Counted from the stretch's first letter, positions 1-6,249 are shown. The stretch is 7,082 nucleotides of DNA from Burkholderiaceae bacterium (GCA_031256125.1 JAIRRE010000270.1:1-7082); one strand, 5' to 3'. Numbers and translations are program-made. Notes: generated from the sequence alone by a model not told the origin.

Positions 1-242
1 AAACCCGCCGGAATAGCCGCAGGCGGTTGATCGAAGTCGATTTTGACCATTTCGATACCGCCTTGCACCGAGCCCGTAATCGACTGGATATGCGCCGTCG
101 CATTTACCGCCTGCGCCGAAGCTGCCGTGGCGACACCGAAAATACCCGCCAAAATACCGGCCATGCCCCAGCCACAGCCCGCGACCACAGCGCAGCGAAT
201 GGCGCGGAGAGTTTGTTTTGCCAGCTTGATTCGAATATTCAT
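1..242 (-). CDS. pilQ: PilQ, type IV pilus outer-membrane secretin (N-terminal fragment)
   Basis: This is the start of the secretin that forms the outer-membrane pore for the type IV pilus. Only 80 complete codons are present; the rest lies beyond the left edge. The translation begins MNIRIKLAKQTLRAIRC, a positively charged stretch, followed by a hydrophobic segment (about residues 18-40) and a likely signal peptidase site after Ala-Ser-Ala near residue 45. Then comes IQSITGSVQGGIEMVKID, typical of the first AMIN domain of betaproteobacterial PilQ, which is thought to bind peptidoglycan. The ATG start is well supported: it overlaps the pilP stop as ATGA and has an AGGGGA ribosome site 7 bases upstream (250-255). 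It is the last gene seen in the pilMNOPQ operon. The secretin domain itself is outside the window, so the identity rests on the N-terminus and on gene order. Confidence 0.9.
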   Translation of the reverse strand, partial: MNIRIKLAKQTLRAIRCAVVAGCGWGMAGILAGIFGVATAASAQAVNATAHIQSITGSVQGGIEMVKIDFDQPPAAIPAG

Positions 243-817
243 CGTGATTTCCCCTGCGATTCCTGCAATTGCAGCGTTGCGTTGCGCTCGATCCATTCGC
301 CAGACCCGTCCTGGACGATTTCGCGCAGGTCGATTTGATTTTCTGTGATTTTGATTACCTTGCCATAATCCTGTCCCAGGTAGTTACCCACCTGAATCTG
401 ATAAATCAGGTTATTGGCTTTTATCAAAGCTACCTCACGCCCCTTTTGCTTGATACTCCCCACCATAGCCATGCTGCCCAGCGTAAAAGCCTCCAGCGGT
501 TCCTTGCGCCGGTTGAGTTCCACCTGCAACAGGGCATCATTGCCCGATTTCTGGCTACGCAAGGCTTGTGTCAGCCGATCCATCCCGAACGGATCAACCG
601 CCTGGGCTTGCGTGTAAGCCGCCGGAACGAACGGCGTAGGCTCCGGGATAGGCGCAACGCGGTGCGAAGTGGCTCGCTGTTGCTGATCCATCCATTGTTG
701 TATATCTTGATGCCTGGACGAACAGCCAGCCAAAAAACAAAGGAACAGCGCCACGACCGGCAAAGCCAGCCTTGCGCTGGATTTACTCGAATAGGGGTGT
801 TTTTGAATCGGCGTCAT
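239..817 (-). CDS. pilP: PilP, type IV pilus inner-membrane lipoprotein
   Basis: PilP is the periplasmic lipoprotein of the pilus alignment complex; in studied systems it binds the PilN/PilO pair and the periplasmic part of PilQ. The 192-residue product has a lipoprotein signal peptide: a basic N-terminus, a hydrophobic run at residues 17-30 and a lipobox LAGC at 29-32 with Cys32 as the lipidated residue. A Gln-rich and Pro-rich linker follows. The conserved beta-sandwich domain lies at about residues 110-186, with the recognisable family pattern VGNYLGQDYGKV, then a VQDGSGEW segment. Its ATG overlaps the pilO stop (ATGA, 814-817) and its TGA overlaps the pilQ start, which suggests translational coupling on both sides. 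An AAGGG-like ribosome site lies about 10 bases upstream. Length is close to the family norm and nothing looks broken. Confidence 0.95.
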   Translation of the reverse strand: MTPIQKHPYSSKSSARLALPVVALFLCFLAGCSSRHQDIQQWMDQQQRATSHRVAPIPEPTPFVPAAYTQAQAVDPFGMDRLTQALRSQKSGNDALLQVELNRRKEPLEAFTLGSMAMVGSIKQKGREVALIKANNLIYQIQVGNYLGQDYGKVIKITENQIDLREIVQDGSGEWIERNATLQLQESQGKSR

Positions 818-1515
818 TTTTTGTGGCCCTTTTTCGCAGTTGCCTTGCGCTGGGCCTCAACCTCCTCCGGGTCCAGATACCGGTAGGTACGCGCTGTTGC
901 GGTCAAGGTTAACTGCCCCGGATGCGACTTATCCTTATCCGCCGCTGGCGCCAAGTTGATGTCACTGAGCGTCACGATGCGGGAGAAACTGGCCACATCG
1001 GCGGCAAAAGCGCCGATCTCGTGATAATAGCCCTTGATTTTGATCGAAATAGGCAGTTCGGCGTAATAATCCTTAAGGACTACGGCATTGGGTTTGAATA
1101 ATTCAAATTGCAAGCCACGGCTCAATCCAGCCTGGTTAATGTCCGACAGCAGGGCGTCCATCTCGTTTTTGGCGGGCAGTTGCTTTTCCAGCGTCTCGAC
1201 ATACTGGGTCACCTGTTTCTTTTGCTCGTTGAGCGCGCCCAGCGTCGCGGCTTGTTCCGATTTGCTGGTGTATTCGCCGCGCAGCTTGACTTCCTCAGCG
1301 CGCGCTGAATCGAGGTCATTACGCGGGCCGCCCAATGCAAAGAACCACAACAAAGTCAGCACGGCCACGGCCACCACCAGTAACAGCGCATAACGCGGTA
1401 TGGCGGGCCAGGAGGATGGATCGCTGGGGTCCAAGCCCTGAAATTGGGCATTGAGCCGCCGCGTCAACGCCGAAAAATCAATATTGGCGGAGGATTTTTT
1501 TGATTTTGTCGCCAT
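814..1515 (-). CDS. pilO: PilO, type IV pilus inner-membrane alignment protein
   Basis: PilO pairs with PilN through periplasmic coiled coils and ferredoxin-like domains, and helps connect the cytoplasmic motor to the secretin. The 233-residue product has a hydrophilic cytoplasmic start containing WPAIPRYA, one membrane helix at about residues 42-61, a charged heptad-like region at about 65-115 (likely coiled coil) and a C-terminal alpha/beta domain including the family-like ELPISIKIKGYYHEIGAFA. The tail is Lys-rich. The start is ATG, 5 bases after the pilN stop, with a GGGA ribosome site about 10 bases upstream. Its stop overlaps the pilP start by 4 bases. The identity comes from the family pattern and its place between pilN and pilP. 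Confidence 0.95.
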   Translation of the reverse strand: MATKSKKSSANIDFSALTRRLNAQFQGLDPSDPSSWPAIPRYALLLVVAVAVLTLLWFFALGGPRNDLDSARAEEVKLRGEYTSKSEQAATLGALNEQKKQVTQYVETLEKQLPAKNEMDALLSDINQAGLSRGLQFELFKPNAVVLKDYYAELPISIKIKGYYHEIGAFAADVASFSRIVTLSDINLAPAADKDKSHPGQLTLTATARTYRYLDPEEVEAQRKATAKKGHKK

Positions 1516-1520
1516 GATAA

Positions 1521-2141
1521 TTATGTCCCGCTTTTTGTTTTGGCGGCTCCCCGCCCTCGCTGCGCAGCCGACGCCGCGCTACTGGAACCGGGTAATACCG
1601 TCCGCACCGTAAAGTTGTAGACCTGACGCTGATCGTGCGGGGTAAGGGCCAATTGGCTGGCCTGAATTTCGACCAGTTCTGGGTTGATCAGCCATTGGCT
1701 GTTGTTGGCGAGATTGCGCAGCAGTTCCGATACCCGTTCCTGCGATTGCGCCACGCCTGAGAGTAGAACGTTTTGATCGTCCTGCTTGAGGCTGTTAAGG
1801 TAAAGGCCCGCAGGCAGGCTACTGACCGCATCGTTGAGCAAATGCACTGGCAAATTGCGATTGGCTTGCAGACTTTCGACCGCCTCTTGCCGGGCCTTGA
1901 GGGCGGAGATTTCGCTTTGCAGCGAAGTTATTTCCTTAATCTCGCTGTCGAGTCTGGCATTGGCAGCCTTCAAATAGGCATCGCGCGATTGCTGCTCGAC
2001 AATGGCGGTTTCATAGCCCAGGTAGATAATCCCTGCAATGATTGCGCCTGCCACGGCGGCCAGCAGGAGCATGGCGTTATAGTTACTTTTGGCGCGTTTG
2101 CGCGCCAATTCCCGATGCGGGAGCAGGTTTATCAAAATCAC
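1521..2141 (-). CDS. pilN: PilN, type IV pilus inner-membrane assembly protein
   Basis: PilN is a single-pass inner-membrane protein whose short cytoplasmic tail docks in PilM and whose periplasmic part pairs with PilO. I chose the GTG at 2141-2139, giving 206 residues. It places the conserved PilM-binding motif ILINLLPHRE at residues 2-11, it overlaps the pilM stop as GTGA, and it has a strong GGAGG site 8 bases upstream (2150-2154). A longer reading from TTG at 2171 is possible but would add ten unconserved residues inside pilM. After the motif come basic residues, a membrane helix at about 24-43, a coiled coil at about 44-90 (ending near ESLQANRNLP) and a periplasmic alpha/beta domain with LPAGLYLNSLKQ. 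The C-terminal tail is Ser/Ala/Arg/Gly-rich and looks disordered. Confidence 0.95.
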   Translation of the reverse strand: MILINLLPHRELARKRAKSNYNAMLLLAAVAGAIIAGIIYLGYETAIVEQQSRDAYLKAANARLDSEIKEITSLQSEISALKARQEAVESLQANRNLPVHLLNDAVSSLPAGLYLNSLKQDDQNVLLSGVAQSQERVSELLRNLANNSQWLINPELVEIQASQLALTPHDQRQVYNFTVRTVLPGSSSAASAAQRGRGAAKTKSGT

Positions 2142-3217
2142 GGCAGAAACCTCCGCATGGCTAAGCCGCAAGCGGTGAGGTACGATGGCGCTTCGTGCAA
2201 CAATTTTTGCTCCCGCACGCCCGGGCCAATAACCATACCTTCAAACGGATCGACGACGCGGCAGGGAAATGAGGTGTAGTGGGTAATGGTTTCGGGTAAA
2301 CCGTGCAGCCCCGCCGCCCCCCCCGCCAGCAAGATGCTGTCCACCCGGTTGTTGGGGGTGCTGGTGAAAAAGAGTTTGAGCGCCTTTTCGATTTCCTGCG
2401 CCAATGAATTGACGAAAGGCAAGAGCACCTCCTCCGAATAATCGTTCGGCAATTCTCCGGCGCGCTTTTTGAGTTCGGCTTCTTCTCGCGTAAAACCGTA
2501 CTGTCGGGCAATCATTTGCGTAAGCTGCGCGCCGCCGAAATTCTGGTCGCGCTCATAAAGTACGTCGTCGCCCCGCAATACTTGCATGGTGGAACTGGCA
2601 GAACCAATCTCGCATAAAGCCACCAAAGCATCGTCCCCGCCGCCATAAGGGAACAGCCGGATAACCCGCTGCGCCGCCAGCCGCGAGGCGTTGGAATCAA
2701 CATCCACCACGGTTGCGGTCAAGCCCGCCGCTTCGGCCAAACCTTGGCAATCTTCCACTTTTTCCTTGCGCGAAGCGGCGATCATGACCTCCAAGTCGTC
2801 CGCCGAATCAGCGCTTGGCCCAATAACGTAAAAATCGAGATTGACTTCATCGAGTGAAAATGGAATGTACTGATTGGCCTCGGCTTGGACCTGCATTTCC
2901 ATTTCCCGCGCGCTCAACCCTGCCGGCAGGAGAATCTTTTTGGTAATCACCATGGACGCGGGCAATGCCAGGGCGGCGTGCTTGGCGCGGGAACCGCTAC
3001 CCGATACCAGGCGCCGCACCGCCGCCACTACGTCGTCGAATCGCTCGATATTGCCTTCATTGATCCAGCCGGCTTCCAGGGGCACAATGCCGCAGCGTTC
3101 GAGTACCAGCGTTCCATCGCCAGTCCGCCCCAGTTCGACCAGTTTGGCGCTTGAAGAACTGATGTCCAATCCAATAAGCGGCGCCGGCTTGCGACTAAAC
3201 AAAGAACCGATTTCCAA
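2138..3217 (-). CDS. pilM: PilM, actin-like ATP-binding type IV pilus assembly protein
   Basis: PilM is a cytoplasmic actin/FtsA-like protein that binds ATP and the N-terminal tail of PilN, tying the pilus motor to the inner-membrane complex. The N-terminal nucleotide motif is LIGLDISSSSAKLVELG (residues about 14-30) and the second phosphate/adenosine motif is LLAGGAAGLHGL near 295-306. No membrane segment or signal peptide is seen. The start is uncertain because no in-frame ATG or GTG exists near the 5' end. I chose TTG at 3217-3215: it has a GGGA ribosome site 7 bases upstream (3225-3228) and yields MEIGSLFSRKPAPLIGLD, which fits the usual short leader, for 359 residues. The outermost TTG at 3232 would add five residues. 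It is the first gene of the operon, divergent from mrcA. A run of eight G lies in the second ATP motif. Confidence 0.95.
   Translation of the reverse strand: MEIGSLFSRKPAPLIGLDISSSSAKLVELGRTGDGTLVLERCGIVPLEAGWINEGNIERFDDVVAAVRRLVSGSGSRAKHAALALPASMVITKKILLPAGLSAREMEMQVQAEANQYIPFSLDEVNLDFYVIGPSADSADDLEVMIAASRKEKVEDCQGLAEAAGLTATVVDVDSNASRLAAQRVIRLFPYGGGDDALVALCEIGSASSTMQVLRGDDVLYERDQNFGGAQLTQMIARQYGFTREEAELKKRAGELPNDYSEEVLLPFVNSLAQEIEKALKLFFTSTPNNRVDSILLAGGAAGLHGLPETITHYTSFPCRVVDPFEGMVIGPGVREQKLLHEAPSYLTACGLAMRRFLP
2148..2154 (-). promoter_or_regulatory. Strong ribosome binding site deciding the pilN start
   Basis: The minus strand reads GGAGG at 2154-2150, followed by eight bases and then GTG at 2141. 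It lies within the last codons of pilM, so pilN can be initiated directly as well as by coupling to pilM termination. This match is what favours GTG 2141 over the upstream TTG. Confidence 0.8.
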
Positions 3218-3301
3218 GGTCAAATCCCACAATGTTGTAAGATGATCTTCCGTCGATCCCAGTGGCTAAGCATTAGCAGCGCACGCGGGAACGCTGGATT
3301 G

Positions 3302-3330
3302 AGTGTACTTAAAATGTCGTTAAAAATCAA
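3302..3330 (-). promoter_or_regulatory. Candidate sigma70 promoter for pilM, proximal (P2)
   Basis: On the minus strand a -35-like TTGATT (3330-3325) and a -10-like TACACT (3307-3302) are separated by exactly 17 bases. Each hexamer matches the consensus at four of six positions. Transcription would begin near 3295, leaving a leader of about 75-80 bases before pilM. It is back to back with the candidate mrcA promoter rather than overlapping it. Pattern match only. Confidence 0.45.
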
Positions 3331-3383
3331 TGACATACGCCCCAAAATCGAACCCCATCGACACTAGAAATTTCGGTAACGTT

Positions 3384-3392
3384 TGCCATAAT
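3384..3392 (+). promoter_or_regulatory. Candidate extended -10 promoter for mrcA
   Basis: The plus strand reads TGC then CATAAT (3387-3392), five of six matches to the -10 consensus with an upstream TG. No good -35 hexamer is found 16-18 bases upstream, which is tolerable for extended -10 promoters. The predicted start near 3399 leaves a leader of about 180 bases before the chosen mrcA ATG. This start lies inside the region transcribed leftward from the distal pilM promoter. Confidence 0.4.
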
Positions 3393-3416
3393 TAGTAACA
3401 TGTTCTCTTGCTACAA

Positions 3417-3446
3417 ATAGTAACAGTGTAGCACTATGACTGTCAA
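3417..3446 (-). promoter_or_regulatory. Candidate sigma70 promoter for pilM, distal (P1)
   Basis: On the minus strand there is a perfect -35 TTGACA (3446-3441), an 18-base spacer and a -10-like TACTAT (3422-3417). A TG one base before the -10 makes it an extended -10 site. This is the best promoter match in the window. The predicted start is near 3410, giving a leader of about 190 bases that runs back across the candidate mrcA promoter. Confidence 0.6.
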
Positions 3447-3580
3447 GGCCTTGTTTTTGATCGCTGAGTGATTGGCCGGTGAGTCCAGCCGTGGCGTGGG
3501 CATCCAACGGCCCGCGCCAGGTCAACGGTCAGGATGCGCCACAATGCCGCCTTCGGTTTCGACCTCTTGTAGCAACCTGT

Positions 3581-5974
3581 ATGTCCTTCATGCCCTTTCG
3601 CGTCGCAGACCCTTCTCACGCACCACGCCGCAGTGCGCTGGGCTGGGCGGTTCGCATCGTGGCTTGGCTGATCGGCTTGGCGGCGGCGCTGGCGCTGTGC
3701 GTCGTCATCATCGGCGCGCTGGCGCTGGCGCTGGCCTACCCGAATCTGCCCGATGTTTCCGCGCTAGCCGATTACCAGCCCAAGCTGCCGCTGCGCGTCT
3801 ATACGTCCGAAGGCAAGCTGATCGGCGAGTTTGGCCAGGAGCGTCGCAACCTCACGCCGGTCAAGAACATTCCCAAAATCATGATTAACGCGGTGCTGGC
3901 CACCGAGGACGCGCGCTTCTACCAGCATCACGGCATCGACTACCTGGGTATAGCGCGCGCGGCGCTGGCCGACATCCGGCACCCATTCAGTCAAGGCGCC
4001 TCCACCATCACCATGCAGGTGGCGCGCAACATATATCTGACCAAGGAAAAAACTTTCACGCGCAAGGCCTACGAAGCGCTGCTCACGTTCAAACTCGAAC
4101 ACGAATTAACCAAGGATCAGATTCTGGGCATCTACATGAACCAGATCTATCTGGGCAACCGCGCCTACGGCTTTGCCGCCGCCTCGGAGGCGTATTTCGG
4201 CACGCCGCTCAAGAACATCACCATCGCCCAGGCGGCGATGCTCGCCGGCCTGCCCAAATCGCCTTCGGGCAACAACCCGCTGGTCAACCCGGAGCGCGCG
4301 CGCGCGCGTCAGCTCTACATCATCGACCGCATGGCGGATCTGGGCTATATCACGCCGGAGCAAGCCCAGCAAGCCAAGGCCGAGCCGCTCAAAGTGCGCG
4401 CCTCTGGCGACGCCTTCGACGTGCGGGCCGCCTACGCCGCCGAGATGGTGCGCCAAATGATGCTCGCGCAATACGGCGAGGAGGCCTACACCCGGGGCCT
4501 GAACGTTTACACCACACTGGTGGCCGCCGACCAAAGCGCCGCCGACCAGGCGTTGCGCCGGGGCATCATCGATTACGAAAGTCATCGGCCCTACCGCGGC
4601 CCGGAGCAGTTCATCGCTCTGCCCCAGAACCCCGATGATCTGGACGACGCCATCGACGACGCGCTGGACGATCACCCCGATTCGGGCAATCTGCTGGCCG
4701 CCGTGGTCATCAACGCCAGCCCGAGCAAAGTCACCGTGCAGCGTCCAGACGGCGATCTCATTGACATTACCGGCGATGGCCTCAAACCCGTGCAAAGCGG
4801 TCTTTCGGCAAAAGCCCTGCCAGCGATTCGCATTCGGCCCGGAGCGGTGGTGCGCATCGTCAAAATCACACCCAAAAAGGGAGGCCAACCGCAATGGCGC
4901 GTCACGCAACTGCCGCAGGTGCAAGGCGCATTGGTGGCGCTGGACCCGCGCAATGGCACCATCAAGGCGCTGGCCGGCGGTTTCGATTTCAACTTGAACA
5001 AATTCAACCACGTCACGCAAGCCTGGCGCCAGCCGGGATCGAGCTTCAAACCGTTCATCTATTCGGCGGCGCTGGAAAAAGGCTTCTCGCCCGCCTCCGT
5101 GGTCGATGACGCGCCGCTGTATTTCGACGCCGCAACCAATGGCGGCCAAGCCTGGGAACCCAAGGACTACGAGGGTACGTTTGAAGGCCCGATGTCGCTC
5201 AAGCGCGCGCTGGCCGAATCCAAGAATCTGGTCTCGATCCGGGTGCTGCAAGCCATCACGCCGCAATATGCGCAGCAGTGGATCACGCGCTTTGGCTTTG
5301 ACGCCGCCCGCCACCCGGCCTACTTGACAATGGCGCTGGGCGCCGGTTCGGTCACGCCGATGCAAATGGCCGCCGCCTACTCGGCCTTTGCCAATGGCGG
5401 CTACCGGGTCAACCCGATGCTGATCGAGCGCATCACCGACCAAAGCGGCAAGGTGCTGCTCGATAGCCAGCCCACGCCGCCTGCCGAGGCCACCCGCGCC
5501 ATCAGCGCGCGCAACGCTTTCATCATGGACACGCTGTTGAACGAAGTCACCCGCAGCGGTACCGGCGCCCGCGCACAGGCCACCTTGCAGCGCCCCGACC
5601 TGTACGGCAAGACCGGCACCACCAACGACGCCATGGATGCCTGGTTTGCGGGCTTTCAGCCCACACTGACGACCATCGTGTGGATGGGCTACGACACCCC
5701 GCGCAGCCTGGGCGTGCGCGAAACCGGCGGCGGCCTGAGCTTGCCGGTCTGGATCGACTTCATGCAAACCGCCTTGAAAGGCGTACCAGTCGCCCCGCTG
5801 GCGCCCCCCGCTGGCGTGACGCAGGTCAATAGCGACTGGTATTACGACGAAAACGCCCACGGCAGCGGCATTACCTACCTGAACAGCGCGGACGCACCCG
5901 CCGCACCGGCCACACCCGCCTCCGCCCCTGATTCGGGCGAACGCGACCGGATTTTGAATATGTTCAAAAACTAG
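3581..5974 (+). CDS. mrcA: Penicillin-binding protein 1A, bifunctional peptidoglycan synthase
   Basis: This class A PBP polymerises glycan strands from lipid II and cross-links them in the periplasm, anchored in the inner membrane. From ATG 3581 it has 797 residues. A basic cytoplasmic start is followed by a membrane helix at about 28-52. The glycosyltransferase 51 domain shows EDARFYQHHG with catalytic Glu109, GASTITMQ (139-146), RKAYE with the second catalytic Glu165, and AGLPKSPSGNNP. An OB-like insert follows, with an Asp-rich stretch (DDLDDAIDDALDDHPD). The transpeptidase motifs are complete: SSFK with nucleophile Ser487, SKN at 547-549 and KTGTT from 677. The tail is Ala/Pro-rich and ends RDRILNMFKN. 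Start choice is uncertain: GTG 3479 adds 34 poorly supported residues, and neither start has a good ribosome site. In the usual ILExYMN motif, residue 183 is Gly. Its stop codon borders a MITE-like insertion. Confidence 0.95.
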   Translation: MSFMPFRVADPSHAPRRSALGWAVRIVAWLIGLAAALALCVVIIGALALALAYPNLPDVSALADYQPKLPLRVYTSEGKLIGEFGQERRNLTPVKNIPKIMINAVLATEDARFYQHHGIDYLGIARAALADIRHPFSQGASTITMQVARNIYLTKEKTFTRKAYEALLTFKLEHELTKDQILGIYMNQIYLGNRAYGFAAASEAYFGTPLKNITIAQAAMLAGLPKSPSGNNPLVNPERARARQLYIIDRMADLGYITPEQAQQAKAEPLKVRASGDAFDVRAAYAAEMVRQMMLAQYGEEAYTRGLNVYTTLVAADQSAADQALRRGIIDYESHRPYRGPEQFIALPQNPDDLDDAIDDALDDHPDSGNLLAAVVINASPSKVTVQRPDGDLIDITGDGLKPVQSGLSAKALPAIRIRPGAVVRIVKITPKKGGQPQWRVTQLPQVQGALVALDPRNGTIKALAGGFDFNLNKFNHVTQAWRQPGSSFKPFIYSAALEKGFSPASVVDDAPLYFDAATNGGQAWEPKDYEGTFEGPMSLKRALAESKNLVSIRVLQAITPQYAQQWITRFGFDAARHPAYLTMALGAGSVTPMQMAAAYSAFANGGYRVNPMLIERITDQSGKVLLDSQPTPPAEATRAISARNAFIMDTLLNEVTRSGTGARAQATLQRPDLYGKTGTTNDAMDAWFAGFQPTLTTIVWMGYDTPRSLGVRETGGGLSLPVWIDFMQTALKGVPVAPLAPPAGVTQVNSDWYYDENAHGSGITYLNSADAPAAPATPASAPDSGERDRILNMFKN
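5971..5974. repeat. Left CTAG target-site copy, containing the mrcA stop codon
   Basis: CTAG directly borders the left end of the palindromic element; its last three bases are the TAG stop of mrcA. The partner copy is at 6136-6139. CTAG is generally scarce in proteobacterial genomes, so exact flanking by two copies is unlikely to be chance. Confidence 0.65.
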
Positions 5975-6135
5975 AAATGCTCTGCATAAGTCGAGCGGCA
6001 AGCGGGCGCTGCGGATCGGGATGGGATGCAAGGCACAAACCGCAGCCGTAGCCGTAGCTATGGCGAGGGTTTGCAACGCAGCAGATCGCCCGAGTCCGCA
6101 GACGCACGCGGCGCGGCGACTTGTGCAGAGCATCC
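5975..6135. mobile_element. MITE-like palindromic element, probably IS5-related
   Basis: The 161-base element has imperfect 19-base terminal inverted repeats, 5975-5993 and 6117-6135, that match at 16 of 19 positions (core ATGCTCTGCA). Both ends are bordered by CTAG (5971-5974 and 6136-6139), which reads as a 4-base target duplication. IS5-group elements are known to duplicate CTAG-like targets, and their ends often resemble GG-ATGCTCTGCA, though I recall this rather than having searched. The interior is itself a long imperfect palindrome: GCGCTGCGGA on the left against TCCGCAGACGC on the right, CAAACC at 6036-6041 against GGTTTG at 6068-6073, and a centre at TAGCTA (6055-6060). A 6-base duplication (GCCGTA at 6045-6056) offsets the centre. 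There is no room for a transposase, so it would move only with one supplied elsewhere. As RNA it would form a large hairpin just after mrcA. Confidence 0.7.
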
Positions 6136-6139
6136 CTAG
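6136..6139. repeat. Right CTAG target-site copy
   Basis: Second CTAG, immediately after the right inverted repeat of the palindromic element. Joining it to the left copy would restore an uninterrupted mrcA 3' end that still stops at the same TAG. Confidence 0.65.
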
Positions 6140-6149
6140 CCCGCGTAGT

Positions 6150-6173
6150 TTAGGTTGATCCTGCGAAACCTAA
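6150..6173. repeat. Small inverted repeat downstream of mrcA
   Basis: TTAGGTT (6150-6156) and AACCTAA (6167-6173) form a 7-base stem around a 10-base loop. It has no run of T on either side, so it is a weak terminator candidate. Before the MITE-like insertion it would have sat only a dozen or so bases after the mrcA stop. Confidence 0.4.
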
Positions 6174-6180
6174 CATTCAA

Positions 6181-6245
6181 AAGCTACAAATTAAATAGCT
6201 GCCTATCCTTTACCCATAAGCTTTGTAGCTTATGACGGCAAGGAT
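6181..6245. repeat. Intergenic repeat with nested hairpins, Comamonadaceae-like
   Basis: Two alternative folds are visible. AAGCTACAAA (6181-6190) is perfectly complementary to TTTGTAGCTT (6222-6231). Alternatively CATAAGC (6215-6221) pairs with GCTTATG (6228-6234) around a 6-base loop, extended by ATCCTT (6205-6210) with AAGGAT (6240-6245). The sequence with AGCTACAAATTAAATAGCTG resembles short intergenic repeats I remember from Comamonadaceae genomes; this is recollection, not a search. It could act as a two-way transcript end between the converging mrcA and clpB. Confidence 0.5.
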
Positions 6246-6249
6246 GGTA

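Larger units (their letters stand above)
3218..3580. other. Divergent intergenic control region between pilM and mrcA
   Basis: This 363-base stretch is visibly richer in A and T than its flanks, mainly between about 3300 and 3460. It holds the candidate promoters for pilM and mrcA and three copies of GTAAC (3376-3380, 3395-3399, 3420-3424), two of them extended to TAGTAACA. The part from 3460 to 3580 is GC-richer and could encode an N-terminal extension of mrcA from GTG 3479. I regard it as leader, because its third codon positions look less GC-rich than the gene body and no conserved residues appear in it. No convincing intrinsic terminator or riboswitch was recognised. Confidence 0.6.

Noticed and set aside
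269..886. A 205-codon open frame on the plus strand opposite pilP
   Set aside because: It is an antisense shadow of the well-supported pilP gene, with no recognisable domain or ribosome site.
2142..2171. Longer pilN from TTG 2171
   Set aside because: It would overlap pilM by 34 bases and add ten unconserved residues. GTG 2141 has a strong GGAGG site and begins at the conserved ILINLLPHRE motif.
3479..3580. N-terminal extension of mrcA from GTG 3479
   Set aside because: The 34 extra residues precede the normal cytoplasmic tail and show no conserved residues. Their third positions are less GC-rich than the gene body, and the ribosome site is only a weak GAG. It cannot be excluded.
3472..3888. 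A 138-codon plus-strand frame overlapping the start of mrcA
   Set aside because: It is out of frame with mrcA, Arg/Ala/Gly-rich and ends within the glycosyltransferase region; a shadow frame.
4106..6133. A 675-codon open frame on the minus strand, antisense to mrcA
   Set aside because: It lies opposite a gene with all PBP1A motifs intact, has low-complexity Gly/Arg/Val/His-rich composition, starts inside the MITE-like repeat and resembles no family. Long antisense frames are expected opposite GC-ending codons.
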